Below, piece by piece: positions 1-8,113 of a DNA stretch of 18,486 bases. The stretch lies in assembly GCA_002327985.1 (NCBI GenBank), contig DCVM01000074.1, positions 1 to 18,486 of the forward strand, read 5' to 3'. The position numbers were made by a program, and so were the translations under genes. Source of the DNA: Syntrophaceae bacterium UBA2188 (GTDB lineage Bacteria > Desulfobacterota > BSN033 > UBA1163). The notes under the pieces were generated by a model that was not told the origin of the DNA, searched no databases, and worked only from the letters and a program-made list of their open reading frames with translations. How positions within the stretch are numbered: the stretch's first letter is position 1; each line of letters opens with the position of its first letter.

Positions 1-402
1 CCGTTAACTGCGGAAGTTGGGCTAAAGTTGGATGACCGAGAATGGAAAATCATCCAGCAGAATCCAAAGTTTCAGTGTTTATTTGATAACGCTATGAAGG
101 CCTCTGAATATCGTTTGGTAGCTGAGGTGATTGAATCGAAAGGTTGCCATTCGGGACATGTTGTCGGGCAAAAACTGATTTTTGATAATTCGGGTAATTT
201 GCTCACAAAAGAAAATCCGGATCGTGTGTGCGCTTTTTTGATGCCAAATTTAACCATATTGATCAATGCTTTTTTTGAAAATATGATAAATGGTCGGGAT
301 CCCAATGAGGTGATGTTTAACACTACGGGTTGTTTCGACACCGGCCCTCAATGCGGCGGATGGGGCCATGTGGTCATGAAAATGACCGCAGTAAAAAAAT
401 AG
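1..402 (+). CDS. small TIGR04076-like protein, 5' end outside window
   Basis: The frame is open from the first base of the window, so the true start is probably upstream. An internal TTG at 28 would give 124 residues, but I see no convincing ribosome binding site before it. From the TTG, visible motifs are a cysteine and GHVVGQ near residues 40-48, a Phe-Asp-x-x-Gly turn, a conserved-looking Cys in the middle (CAF, about residue 68), GRDP near 89-92 and a C-terminal CFDTGPQCGGWGHVV block. The order Cys/Gly-Asp-like turn, central Cys, late Cys-x-Asp-x-Gly and a closing Val-Val-x-Lys strand resembles the TIGR04076 family of small uncharacterised proteins; this is recognition by eye. The gene ends 53 bases before the AOR-alcohol dehydrogenase fusion on the same strand, with no terminator between, so co-transcription is likely. 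Function is unknown. Confidence 0.6.
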   Translation, partial: PLTAEVGLKLDDREWKIIQQNPKFQCLFDNAMKASEYRLVAEVIESKGCHSGHVVGQKLIFDNSGNLLTKENPDRVCAFLMPNLTILINAFFENMINGRDPNEVMFNTTGCFDTGPQCGGWGHVVMKMTAVKK

Positions 403-455
403 GCACCCTCATGTGATAGAAGTGAACACAACTTAAACAAAGAGAGACAGGAGAG

Positions 456-3308
456 ATGAAGGCCTTAAGAGTGGACATCAGAAATGAAAAGGTGACATTC
501 GAAAGTCTAAAGGAAGAGTGGAAATCCATCGGAGGCAGTGCCTTCATTGCAAAGATCATGAATGAAGAAGTTCCCCCCTCTACTGACCCACTCGGTCCTG
601 AGAATCTCTTTATTATTGCTGTTGGCCCTCTGGCAGGTACCGGAGCACCCCAACTCGGCCGTATCTCCGTTGGCGCGAAGAGCCCTCTCACACTGGGAAT
701 CAAAGAGGCAAACTCAGGAGGCCCGGCCGCGCAAATCCTCGACAGGCTCGGGATCAGAGCGGTTATTGTTCAAGGTACACCTCGTGAACATCGGTTGTAC
801 TGCTTATTTATTTCCAAGGGTAAGGCAACCCTTATTTCAGCAGACGAATACAGAGGGATGAAGAATTATGAATTAGTGAACAGACTTCGGAAACAATATG
901 GTAAAAAGGTTGCGGTTATATCTACTGGAATTGCCGGGGAGCGGAAATACAAAGGGGCGTCGGTCTCCTTTACCGATATTTTCGGCGATCCATCGCGGAA
1001 CGCCGCAAGGGGGGGACTCGGTGCAGTGATGGGATCGAAGGGACTCAAGGCGATTATCATAGATCCCTCTCAAACGGGACAGGTTGATCTGGCTCATCCA
1101 GAGGAATTTCGAAAGACCGTCAAGTTATGGGTGAATATCCTCAAACATGATGTCAGTTGCAGTCTGTATTCCCGTTTCGGCACCCCCTTTGCCATTTCCA
1201 ATTCTGCCAGCCAGGGAACCCTTCCGTCGAATAATTATCGTTCGGGGAGACCTACGAACTTCATTGCAGTAAGCGGAAATAGTATTCAAAAGATTCTCTT
1301 TGAACGCGGAGGGAAGATGCATGGCTGCATGCCAGGCTGCGTTGTCCAGTGTTCAATCATATATCCAGATAAAGATGGGAAACGGCTTTGCTCTGCCTAT
1401 GAATATGAAACGATCGCCATGCTTGGAACCAATTTGGGAATTACCGATAATGATGCCATTGCCCGTCTCAAATTCATGTGTGACGATCTCGGGATCGATG
1501 CGATAGAGACAGGAAGCAGTCTTGGTCTCGCTGCCGAGGCCGGAAAAATGTCATTTGGGGATTGGCAGTCCGCTGCACAACTTTTAGAGGAAATTGAAAA
1601 GGGAACGCCCTTTGGTTTTGCTTTGGGTAACGGAGTGGTTGCCACCGCACAATATTTAAACGTTAACCGTATACCTGCTTATAAAGGACAGGCCATACCT
1701 GCCCATGATCCGAGATCTGTAAAGGGGACGGGTGTTACCTACTTCACCAGTCCTATGGGAGCGGATCATACAGCAGGTCTGACTTACCGAATACCAAGGA
1801 ACAGGGATAAGCAGGGTGAGAATTCGCTTCGCTCCCAAATTCAAGCCGCTACCTGCGATGCCTTCGGCTATTGTTTGAATTCTGTCCCTGGCGGTCGCAC
1901 ATCCATTTATCCATTTTTTGCAGATCTCATGAATGCCAGATATGGACTCCGATTGACTCCTAAAGATATCATGGAGATTGGTAAGCAGACCCTTCGAGAC
2001 CAACTCGCTTTCAATGAGAGAGCCGAGTTCAGTAAAATAGATTCGACTGTTGCGGCCTTTGTTCGAGAGGAGGCTATCGCTCCCACCGGTCAGGTTTTTG
2101 ATGTTGACGATAGAGAGATGGGAAACATATGGAAGGGATTGGATTCTTATCAAGAGAAGGAAAAGGTCTGGGAGGTCCGCATACCGCCACTGCCAGATAT
2201 AATGTTTGGTGCTGGTGTTGTAAATAATATAGGTGAACGGATACGACAACTGAAAATAAAGAAGGTATTGTTGATGACCGATCCTGTGATGCTCTCAATG
2301 GGAAGGGCTGATGAGGTTCGCAAGATTCTGGAGTCGAGGGGTATATCAACCGTTATCTTCTCAGATGTGGAGCCTGATCCTCCCATTGAACTCGTTGAGA
2401 GGGTTGGTAGGATCTATACCGATCATGGTTGTGATGGAATCGTAGGCCTCGGTGGCGGAAGTTCTATGGATACTGCCAAAGCAGTCGGGCTTAGGGTAAC
2501 ACACGCCGGTGAGATGAGAGAATATGAGAGCATTGTGGGTGGAACTGCAAAGATTAAACCTCTTCTTCCGCCGATCATCTGCATCCCTACCACCTCTGGG
2601 ACAGGAAGCGAGGTTAACCCTTATGCGGTGATTACCGATACGGGGAGAGACCTAAAATTTATGTTAATGAGCAATTATTTAATTCCCAGATTGGCGGTGA
2701 TTGATCCCATATACTGTAAGACGATGCCACCAGGCCTCACCGTCGAATCGGGAATTGATGCTCTGGCTCACTGCATTGAAGGATATGTTTCGTTGGCAAT
2801 CCCCTATCACCCCTATTTTGAGGCCATGGCGGTCTATGGAGTAAAGTTGATCGGACGAAGTCTCGTCCAGGCCTATAAGAACGGCAATGATATAGCCGCA
2901 CGGACCGATATGTGCATGGCTGCTGTCTGCGGCGGCATCGCCTTCCTAAAGGGATTAGGTGTTGGACATGCCATTACGCATGTCCTCGGCGCTCACTACC
3001 ATATGCCGCATGGCCGGGCAGCCCTTTATGGACTTCTCTGCTTTGTGAGGGCCAATAAAGAGACTTGCAAAGAGCAGTTTATCGATATGGCGCAACTGCT
3101 CAATCGCTTCAATGATCTGGAGGAGAGCCTGCTTGAATTCTATAAAAAACTTGACATTCCCATTAGCCTAAAAGCCCTCGGCATTCCAAAAGACGATTTG
3201 AAGAAAATTGCCTTTTATACGTCCCGGGATGCAGTGAATATGGCCACCGATCCCACCTCCGCAAGCGAAAAGAAGATTTTGGGGCTTCTTCAGGAGATTT
3301 ATGAATAG
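456..3308 (+). CDS. AOR-iron alcohol dehydrogenase fusion (bifunctional acid/aldehyde/alcohol enzyme)
   Basis: One frame of 950 codons. Residues 1-570 are a complete tungsten/molybdenum-pterin aldehyde:ferredoxin oxidoreductase: N-terminal beta domain with GPLAGTGAP and KSPLT, the pterin-site block RNAARGGLGAVMGSKGLKA (about 182-200), 4Fe-4S ligands C291, C295 and C299 (C-x3-C-x3-C) and D468-AFGY-C473 supplying the fourth cysteine. Residues 571-950 are a full-length iron-type alcohol dehydrogenase: NAD site GGGSSMDTAK (666-675), TTSGTGSEVN (712-721) and the four expected metal ligands D768, H772, H838 and H852. Family knowledge: AOR interconverts acids and aldehydes with ferredoxin, and the dehydrogenase interconverts aldehydes and alcohols with NAD(P)H. 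Inferred: acid to alcohol (or the reverse) through an aldehyde passed within one protein. No signal peptide, so cytoplasmic. AGGAG lies only two bases before the ATG, with a second purine-rich stretch further upstream. Probably an operon with the preceding small gene. Confidence 0.93.
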   Translation: MKALRVDIRNEKVTFESLKEEWKSIGGSAFIAKIMNEEVPPSTDPLGPENLFIIAVGPLAGTGAPQLGRISVGAKSPLTLGIKEANSGGPAAQILDRLGIRAVIVQGTPREHRLYCLFISKGKATLISADEYRGMKNYELVNRLRKQYGKKVAVISTGIAGERKYKGASVSFTDIFGDPSRNAARGGLGAVMGSKGLKAIIIDPSQTGQVDLAHPEEFRKTVKLWVNILKHDVSCSLYSRFGTPFAISNSASQGTLPSNNYRSGRPTNFIAVSGNSIQKILFERGGKMHGCMPGCVVQCSIIYPDKDGKRLCSAYEYETIAMLGTNLGITDNDAIARLKFMCDDLGIDAIETGSSLGLAAEAGKMSFGDWQSAAQLLEEIEKGTPFGFALGNGVVATAQYLNVNRIPAYKGQAIPAHDPRSVKGTGVTYFTSPMGADHTAGLTYRIPRNRDKQGENSLRSQIQAATCDAFGYCLNSVPGGRTSIYPFFADLMNARYGLRLTPKDIMEIGKQTLRDQLAFNERAEFSKIDSTVAAFVREEAIAPTGQVFDVDDREMGNIWKGLDSYQEKEKVWEVRIPPLPDIMFGAGVVNNIGERIRQLKIKKVLLMTDPVMLSMGRADEVRKILESRGISTVIFSDVEPDPPIELVERVGRIYTDHGCDGIVGLGGGSSMDTAKAVGLRVTHAGEMREYESIVGGTAKIKPLLPPIICIPTTSGTGSEVNPYAVITDTGRDLKFMLMSNYLIPRLAVIDPIYCKTMPPGLTVESGIDALAHCIEGYVSLAIPYHPYFEAMAVYGVKLIGRSLVQAYKNGNDIAARTDMCMAAVCGGIAFLKGLGVGHAITHVLGAHYHMPHGRAALYGLLCFVRANKETCKEQFIDMAQLLNRFNDLEESLLEFYKKLDIPISLKALGIPKDDLKKIAFYTSRDAVNMATDPTSASEKKILGLLQEIYE

Positions 3309-3642
3309 CTTAGTGGCAAAGGAGTATGAAGTTGATTTTTTTATGTAGAGTTAGAAACTTAATTTAATCGAATTGGAAGGTTATGGTTTCTCCCAAGGTC
3401 CTTTGGCTAAAGAGACGGGACTTCCGGAATAGATCTTTTTTGATATCTCGTCTTTTGAATCTTTTGACAAAAATATAAATCACTATTATCCGGTATTAGA
3501 AATTGTAACTGTTTCTTATTTATTTCAAATTCCAAAGTCTGTAGAGGAGGAAATAGTTTCAGGCATGCAAACATGCATTTATTATTCTTCCGACCTCTGT
3601 GAAAAGTAATCTATAGAACCGTTTCGAAAAAATATTGTTTCC
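3309..3642. other. gene-poor AT-rich stretch between convergent genes
   Basis: This 334-base stretch lies between the ends of the fusion gene and of hemW, so it should hold terminators for both, but I find no GC-rich hairpin followed by a T-run. It contains a plus-strand protein-like frame broken by one TAG (listed separately), an isolated TTGACA at 3464-3469 without a convincing -10 at the right distance, and a small GCATG/CATGC inverted repeat near 3563-3576. Confidence 0.5.
3355..3609 (+). pseudogene. possible decayed coding remnant with in-frame TAG
   Basis: After stops at 3346 and 3352 the plus frame reads through 84 codons to a TAA at 3607-3609, interrupted only by TAG at 3430-3432. 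The translation looks protein-like on both sides of the TAG: LEGYGFSQGPLAKETGLPE before it, and a longer acidic/aromatic part including YPVLEIVTVSYLFQIPKSVE after it. There is no ATG near the beginning (a TTG at 3373 is the best candidate) and no ribosome binding site. I do not recognise the family. It may be a pseudogene, the tail of a deleted gene, or chance; in AT-rich DNA 58 stop-free codons are not decisive. Confidence 0.3.
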
Positions 3643-4770
3643 CTAAATCAATGAAAGGCTGTCGGCTATTGCAAGGCCGGTCTGGGTAGGATACAGGTGG
3701 CCATCACGGAGGGAAATGAATCCTTCTTCCTTAAGTTTGTCCAGCGTTTCCTTTTTTTCAGTGAATAGATCGTAGTCGTACCGGTTCTCAAAATCCTGCA
3801 GGGAAACTCCTTTTTTCGTCCGGAGACCGAGGTAAAGCGCCTCCAGTCGTAGTTGCTCCATCGTCAGGATTTCTGTCTCTTCAATCGGAAGATTCCCCGT
3901 GTTGATGGCAGCAAGGTATTGATCAAGGGAATGATGGTTCCACCAGCGTCGATTGCCCCGAAAAGAGTGAGCCGAAGGACCAAGGCCAAGGTAAGGGGAG
4001 TGGTCCCAGTATTTTTGATTGTGCCGGGAGGTGTACTTTGCTCCCAGAGCAAAGTTCGATACCTCATAGTGGATATAACCGGCATCTTCAAGGAATTCGG
4101 ACGTCTTCATAAAGAATTCGTACTGCAATTCGTCTCCGGGAAGAGAAAACTCTCCCGCCTGGTATCTTATTCCTAAAGGGGTTTTTGACTCGAGAGTTAA
4201 TTGATAACAGGAGATATGTTCCGGTGAAAAGGCGACAGCATGCTTCAAAGTATCGAGCCATGAGTCTATATCCTGAGCCGGGACACCGTAAATCAAATCC
4301 AGTCCTATGTTATGAAACCCTGCCTTTCTTGAGGCCTCGACGGCTGAAATGGCCTGCTTTACAGAGTGCCTTCTTCCCAGAAAGTTCAGTATTTTCTCAT
4401 CAAAAGATTGGACTCCGATATTGATTCGATTGATTCCAATCTCACGCATCGATTCAAGAGAAGATTGATCGAGATCAGCCGGGTTGGTCTCGACAGTTAT
4501 TTCCGGGGTTGATATGAGATCAAAGTTTTTCTGTACGCTTATCAGGATGCTTTCCAGCTGTTGAGGCCTCAGAAGAGAAGGAGTTCCGCCTCCAATGTAG
4601 ACCGTGTCAAAAGGATTGAATCGGTTACGATACATCTCCATCTCCTTGAAGAGGGTATTCAGAAAGTCAGGAACAGCAGAGATGGATGTCGAGGAATAGA
4701 AGTCGCAATAAAGGCATTTGCTAAGACAAAAGGGAATGTGAATATAGAGGCCAGGAGTCTTAGAGTCCAT
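3643..4770 (-). CDS. hemW: HemW-like radical SAM protein (heme chaperone family)
   Basis: This 375-residue protein belongs to the HemN/HemW radical SAM family, formerly annotated as oxygen-independent coproporphyrinogen III oxidase. Near the N-terminus sits the 4Fe-4S/SAM motif C15-x3-C19-x2-C22 in the context IHIPFC...CxYCDFY, followed by GGGTPS (60-65), YEVSNFA (235-241) and HNQKYW (250-255). The compact length and the short N-terminus without the extra segment of true HemN favour HemW, which binds heme and is thought to insert it into respiratory enzymes. The position 221 bases downstream of lepA on the same strand matches the lepA-hemW order seen in many bacteria and supports the call. 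The ATG start has no clear Shine-Dalgarno (an A-rich stretch precedes it). Cytoplasmic; no signal peptide. Confidence 0.9.
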   Translation of the reverse strand: MDSKTPGLYIHIPFCLSKCLYCDFYSSTSISAVPDFLNTLFKEMEMYRNRFNPFDTVYIGGGTPSLLRPQQLESILISVQKNFDLISTPEITVETNPADLDQSSLESMREIGINRINIGVQSFDEKILNFLGRRHSVKQAISAVEASRKAGFHNIGLDLIYGVPAQDIDSWLDTLKHAVAFSPEHISCYQLTLESKTPLGIRYQAGEFSLPGDELQYEFFMKTSEFLEDAGYIHYEVSNFALGAKYTSRHNQKYWDHSPYLGLGPSAHSFRGNRRWWNHHSLDQYLAAINTGNLPIEETEILTMEQLRLEALYLGLRTKKGVSLQDFENRYDYDLFTEKKETLDKLKEEGFISLRDGHLYPTQTGLAIADSLSLI

Positions 4771-4991
4771 TTATTTTGAGTAATCTTGCATGATGGGTTC
4801 ATCACCCACGAACGATGAAAATTCTCTGAATTTTTGGGTTGTTCAAGGTCACGGTTAGGAGGCCCGTTTGGTTTAAGGTTAAAGGGTTACGTGAACTTCT
4901 CAAGACGAACGACATAACCGAATGACGCAACGGGCATCTTTACCGTAGCCGACGGACGAAGCCCTTATTTTTTGAGCTATGTGCTATACAT
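4771..4991. other. lepA-hemW intergenic region with GC-richer segment
   Basis: The 221-base gap is long for this gene pair. Its lepA-proximal part, about 4900-4970, is richer in G+C and CG dinucleotides than the rest. On the minus strand it translates without a stop to a short peptide containing KMPVASFGYVVRLEKFT followed by TAA. It may be a piece of a dispersed element; I cannot test copy number here. No terminator hairpin or clear promoter for hemW was found. Confidence 0.3.
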
Positions 4992-6791
4992 TTAATTATC
5001 TGTGTCCGATTTCAAAACGGCGAGAAAGGCACTCTGAGGAATGGAAACCGACCCGATTATTTTCATCCTCTTTTTGCCTTTCTTCTGCTTTTCCAGAAGC
5101 TTTCGCTTACGGGTAATATCACCCCCGTAGCATTTGGCTGTCACATCCTTACGGAAGGGGGAGATCGTGGTTCGGGCGATGATCTCACCTCCGATAGCCC
5201 CCTGAATCGCTATCTTAAACATCTGCCGGGGAATCTCTTCCTTTAATCTTTCGCAGGCCCGCAGGGCACGGGGACGGGCTTGATCGCGATGGACTATTTG
5301 CGACAGGGCATCCACTTTCTCGCCGTTGACTAGGATGTCGACTAGGACCAGGGTGCTTTCTCTGTAGTCAATGACTTCGTAATCAAAGGACCCGTATCCC
5401 TGAGTGATGGATTTGAAACGATCGTAAAAATCATAGATCACCTCGGCCAGAGGCATCTCATAAATCAACTCCACACGGCCCGGACTCAGGTAGTTAAGCT
5501 TTGAGTTCTCACCTCGCTTCTCCATACAGAGTTTGATCACGGTGCCCAGGTATCTTTCCGGCATCAGCAGTGAGGCACGAATATAGGGCTCTTCTCCTTT
5601 TTCAATGGAAAGAGGATTCGGGTAGTGAGCAGGATTGTCAACGAACATAATGTTTCCATCTTTCAACGTAAACCGGTAACGAACACTGGGAACCGACAGG
5701 ATAATGGAGAGATCGTATTCCCGTTCCACCCTTTCCTGGACGATTTCAAGATGAAGGAGACCCAGAAATCCGCACCGAAAGCCCTGTCCTAAGGCGACCG
5801 AGGAATCTTTCTGATAGACGAAGGCCGAATCATTCAACATATATTTTTCAAGGGCAACGGCTAAGTCTTCATAGTCCTCCGGAGCAATGGGATAGATGGA
5901 AGAGAAAACCACCGGTTTGAATTCTTTAAAGCCGGGGAGGGGCTTGTCACAGGGCCGGTCGTCGAGTGTAATGGTATCGCCGATGTGGACGTCCGAAACA
6001 GTTTTGACACCTGCAAAAATGTAACCCACCTCTCCCGCGGAGATCTTGTCACGTTTTTCTCTGGAGAGCAAGAATCGTCCTACCTCCTCGACCTTATAAG
6101 TTGCTTGATTGAACATCAGGCGGATGATATCCCCATTCTTTACCGTTCCATCAAAGACCCGGCAGTGGATGACCGTTCCACGAAAAGGATCGTACTGGGC
6201 ATCGAAGATCAAGGCAGCCAGCGGTCCTGCCGGATCCCCTTTCGGAGGGGGGATTCTCTTTACAATGGCCTCCAGAATCTCTTCGATCCCTATTCCTTCT
6301 TTGGCCGAGCATTTTAGATAACTAAAAGGATCCAATCCCAGCTCCGAGTCGATCTGCTCGATCACCCGTTCCACGTCTGCTGTGGGAAGATCGATCTTAT
6401 TGATGACCGGGATGATTTCCAGGTTATTTTCCATGGCCAGATAAAGATTGGCAATCGTCTGGGCCTGCACGCCCTGAGCCGCATCAATTAGAAGAAGGAC
6501 CCCCTCGCAAGATGCCAGGGAGCGAGAGACCTCATAAGAGAAGTCGACATGGCCTGGTGTGTCGATCAGATTGAGAACATACTCCTCTCCGTCTCCGGCA
6601 TGATAGGGAAGGGCAATGGCCTGACTTTTGATAGTGATCCCCCGCTCACGCTCGATATCCATATTATCCAGTATCTGATCCTTGAAGTTTCGTTCATCGA
6701 CCATACCGGTAATTTGAATGAGGCGGTCTGCAAGGGTCGATTTCCCGTGATCAATGTGTGCGATGATGCTAAAGTTACGGATGTTTTTCAT
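4992..6791 (-). CDS. lepA: elongation factor 4 (LepA) translational GTPase
   Basis: A 599-residue protein, the usual length of LepA/EF4. It shows the full set of GTPase motifs: G1 AHIDHGKST (11-19), G2 RGIT (50-53), G3 DTPGH (77-81) and G4 NKID (131-134), then EF-G-like domains II, III and V. The LepA-specific C-terminal domain ends in KCYGGDITRKRKLLEKQKKG and KMKIIGSV, which separates it from EF-G, BipA and TypA. LepA acts on ribosomes, in back-translocation, elongation under stress or initiation depending on the study. The ATG start is fixed by the conserved MKNIRNFSIIAHIDHGKST N-terminus. The sequence upstream has only a poor Shine-Dalgarno. hemW follows on the same strand. Confidence 0.98.
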   Translation of the reverse strand: MKNIRNFSIIAHIDHGKSTLADRLIQITGMVDERNFKDQILDNMDIERERGITIKSQAIALPYHAGDGEEYVLNLIDTPGHVDFSYEVSRSLASCEGVLLLIDAAQGVQAQTIANLYLAMENNLEIIPVINKIDLPTADVERVIEQIDSELGLDPFSYLKCSAKEGIGIEEILEAIVKRIPPPKGDPAGPLAALIFDAQYDPFRGTVIHCRVFDGTVKNGDIIRLMFNQATYKVEEVGRFLLSREKRDKISAGEVGYIFAGVKTVSDVHIGDTITLDDRPCDKPLPGFKEFKPVVFSSIYPIAPEDYEDLAVALEKYMLNDSAFVYQKDSSVALGQGFRCGFLGLLHLEIVQERVEREYDLSIILSVPSVRYRFTLKDGNIMFVDNPAHYPNPLSIEKGEEPYIRASLLMPERYLGTVIKLCMEKRGENSKLNYLSPGRVELIYEMPLAEVIYDFYDRFKSITQGYGSFDYEVIDYRESTLVLVDILVNGEKVDALSQIVHRDQARPRALRACERLKEEIPRQMFKIAIQGAIGGEIIARTTISPFRKDVTAKCYGGDITRKRKLLEKQKKGKKRMKIIGSVSIPQSAFLAVLKSDTDN

Positions 6792-6835
6792 AAGTGTCGT
6801 TCAAAATGTGATTCTTTTCAAAAAGTACAACTCAA

Positions 6836-6841
6836 ATTATA
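6836..6841 (-). promoter_or_regulatory. possible -10 element for lepA
   Basis: On the minus strand a perfect TATAAT lies 45 bases before the lepA ATG. No good -35 hexamer sits 16-18 bases upstream, so this is a weak call. Confidence 0.25.
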
Positions 6842-6959
6842 AATGACTTTCGTTAAAAATCCCATCAAAGCAGGAAGAATTTAGGATTTCTCGGTTAGTT
6901 ACCATGAAACAACGACTTAGGGGTTAGATCTTGCAATATAAAACCTGGAAAAAACTATA

Positions 6960-6987
6960 TTGAAATAGGAACGAATTTGGATGTAAA
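6960..6987 (+). promoter_or_regulatory. candidate sigma70 promoter for the DJ-1/PfpI gene
   Basis: TTGAAA (6960-6965) and TGTAAA (6982-6987) are separated by 16 bases, about 100 bases before the ATG at 7085. The match to consensus is moderate. Confidence 0.3.
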
Positions 6988-7047
6988 ATGAAAGGATGCA
7001 TTTTGTGAGTTTGAGAGTCATGTGGGCTATCCGTAGGATAAAAGGAA

Positions 7048-7069
7048 TTTGGGTGGTTCATAACCCAAA
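7048..7069 (+). promoter_or_regulatory. inverted repeat just before the DJ-1/PfpI ribosome binding site
   Basis: TTTGGGT (7048-7054) and ACCCAAA (7063-7069) form a perfect 7-base-pair arm with an 8-base loop. It ends a few bases before the AAAGGAG Shine-Dalgarno of the gene at 7085. It could be an operator half-site pair or a leader hairpin affecting translation; there is no T-run, so it is not a terminator. Confidence 0.35.
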
Positions 7070-7084
7070 AGAAAGGAGTTAAAC

Positions 7085-7666
7085 ATGGGTGCAAAGAAAA
7101 TTTTGATGATGGTTGGGGATTTTGTAGAGGATTATGAGGTCATGGTTCCTTTTCAGGCATTAATGATGGTTGGGCACATTGTCCACGCTGTTTGTCCTGG
7201 GAAGAAAGCAGGTGAGAGGATTCGCACGGCGGTCCATGATTTTGAGGGAGACCAGACCTATAGCGAGAAGCCAGGCCACAATTTCACTCTGAACGCAACG
7301 TTTGATGAGGTCAAGCCAGAAGTGTATGATGCCCTGGTAATCCCTGGTGGACGAGCGCCGGAATACATCCGTCTGAACGATAAGGTGCTTGACATAGTCC
7401 GGCACTTTGCCAAGGCAAATAAACCCATTGCTGCCATTTGCCATGGTGCGCAAGTCCTGGCGGCGGCAGGAGTGATTATGGGCAAGGCATGTTCCGCTTA
7501 TCCAGCAGTAGGGCCAGATGTGAAAAGTACGGGTGGTAAGTATGTTGATATACCCGTTGATCAGGCTCATGTAGACGGCAACCTCGTCACGGCACCTGCC
7601 TGGCCAGCCCATCCTGAGTGGCTGGCGAAGTTCCTGAAAGTGTTAGGGACAAAGATTGAACCATAG
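7085..7666 (+). CDS. DJ-1/PfpI family protein
   Basis: A 193-residue protein with the DJ-1/PfpI (class I amidotransferase-like) fold. Visible are the N-terminal strand KKILMMVGDFVEDYE carrying the acidic residues of the active site, IPGGRAPEYIR (about 86-95) and the nucleophile elbow AICHGAQ with C119 and H120. A late segment, GNLVTAPAWPAHPEW, also fits the family. Members include intracellular peptidase-like enzymes, methylglyoxal-handling glyoxalase III and proposed deglycases, and these cannot be told apart from sequence alone. The ATG has a good Shine-Dalgarno (AAAGGAG, six bases before the start), preceded by a small inverted repeat. The lipoprotein gene follows 48 bases later on the same strand and may be co-transcribed. 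Cytoplasmic, no signal peptide. Confidence 0.92.
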   Translation: MGAKKILMMVGDFVEDYEVMVPFQALMMVGHIVHAVCPGKKAGERIRTAVHDFEGDQTYSEKPGHNFTLNATFDEVKPEVYDALVIPGGRAPEYIRLNDKVLDIVRHFAKANKPIAAICHGAQVLAAAGVIMGKACSAYPAVGPDVKSTGGKYVDIPVDQAHVDGNLVTAPAWPAHPEWLAKFLKVLGTKIEP

Positions 7667-7714
7667 ATAAATTTTCCTTCTTAGTCAAACGGATCAAACA
7701 GGCAAAAAGAAAAA

Positions 7715-8044
7715 ATGAACCAGAACCCTTCTCGAGGGATGAGTATTGCATTGTTAATTCTGATCCTCGCAATAGCTCTTGGGTGCTCCCACAACAAGGT
7801 ATTCCAATCTGGAATAACCTATACATGCGATGAGGGAAAGAGTTTTATGGTTGAGTTTTATGAGAATGTGGATATTGTCTTTCTTACAATCTCTGGAAGG
7901 AGGTTTTATCTGCATCGTGACCCTTCTGCATCCGGGACGAAATATCATGATGGAAACGTGACACTTTGGATAAAAGGACAAAGTGCCTTTGTGGAGATTG
8001 GAGGTCAAACCGAATTGAAGAACTGTTCGGTAAAATCTAAGTAA
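7715..8044 (+). CDS. MliC-like lysozyme inhibitor lipoprotein
   Basis: A 109-residue protein. It starts with a short basic region (R7), a hydrophobic stretch at about 10-22 and ALGC with C24 as likely lipidation site. The -3 residue is Ala rather than the usual Leu, a slight departure from the classic lipobox. The rest matches the MliC/PliC fold: YTCDEG (C38), SASGTKYHDG (71-80), WIKG with K87 and a closing C104, so C38-C104 would form the disulfide. Family knowledge: MliC-type lipoproteins inhibit C-type lysozyme in the periplasm, using the SxSG loop and a conserved Lys, both present. The first ATG is chosen because it gives a positively charged n-region; its Shine-Dalgarno is weak, and ATG at 7739 is an alternative. 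It lies 48 bases behind the DJ-1/PfpI gene. Confidence 0.8.
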   Translation: MNQNPSRGMSIALLILILAIALGCSHNKVFQSGITYTCDEGKSFMVEFYENVDIVFLTISGRRFYLHRDPSASGTKYHDGNVTLWIKGQSAFVEIGGQTELKNCSVKSK

Positions 8045-8113
8045 CTATTTTAGAGTCGGTCCTTTCTGAGTGGGAGTGGAAGGCGTTATGGGAATGAAAT
8101 GTTAGGCTCAGAA

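Noticed and set aside
1656..2249. 197-codon minus-strand frame
   Set aside because: It lies wholly opposite the AOR-ADH fusion, whose plus frame shows clear conserved motifs; the minus translation has no recognisable domain.
8064..8113. TTCTGAG/CTCAGAA inverted repeat between convergent genes
   Set aside because: The arms are separated by a 36-base loop with no T-run; probably chance.
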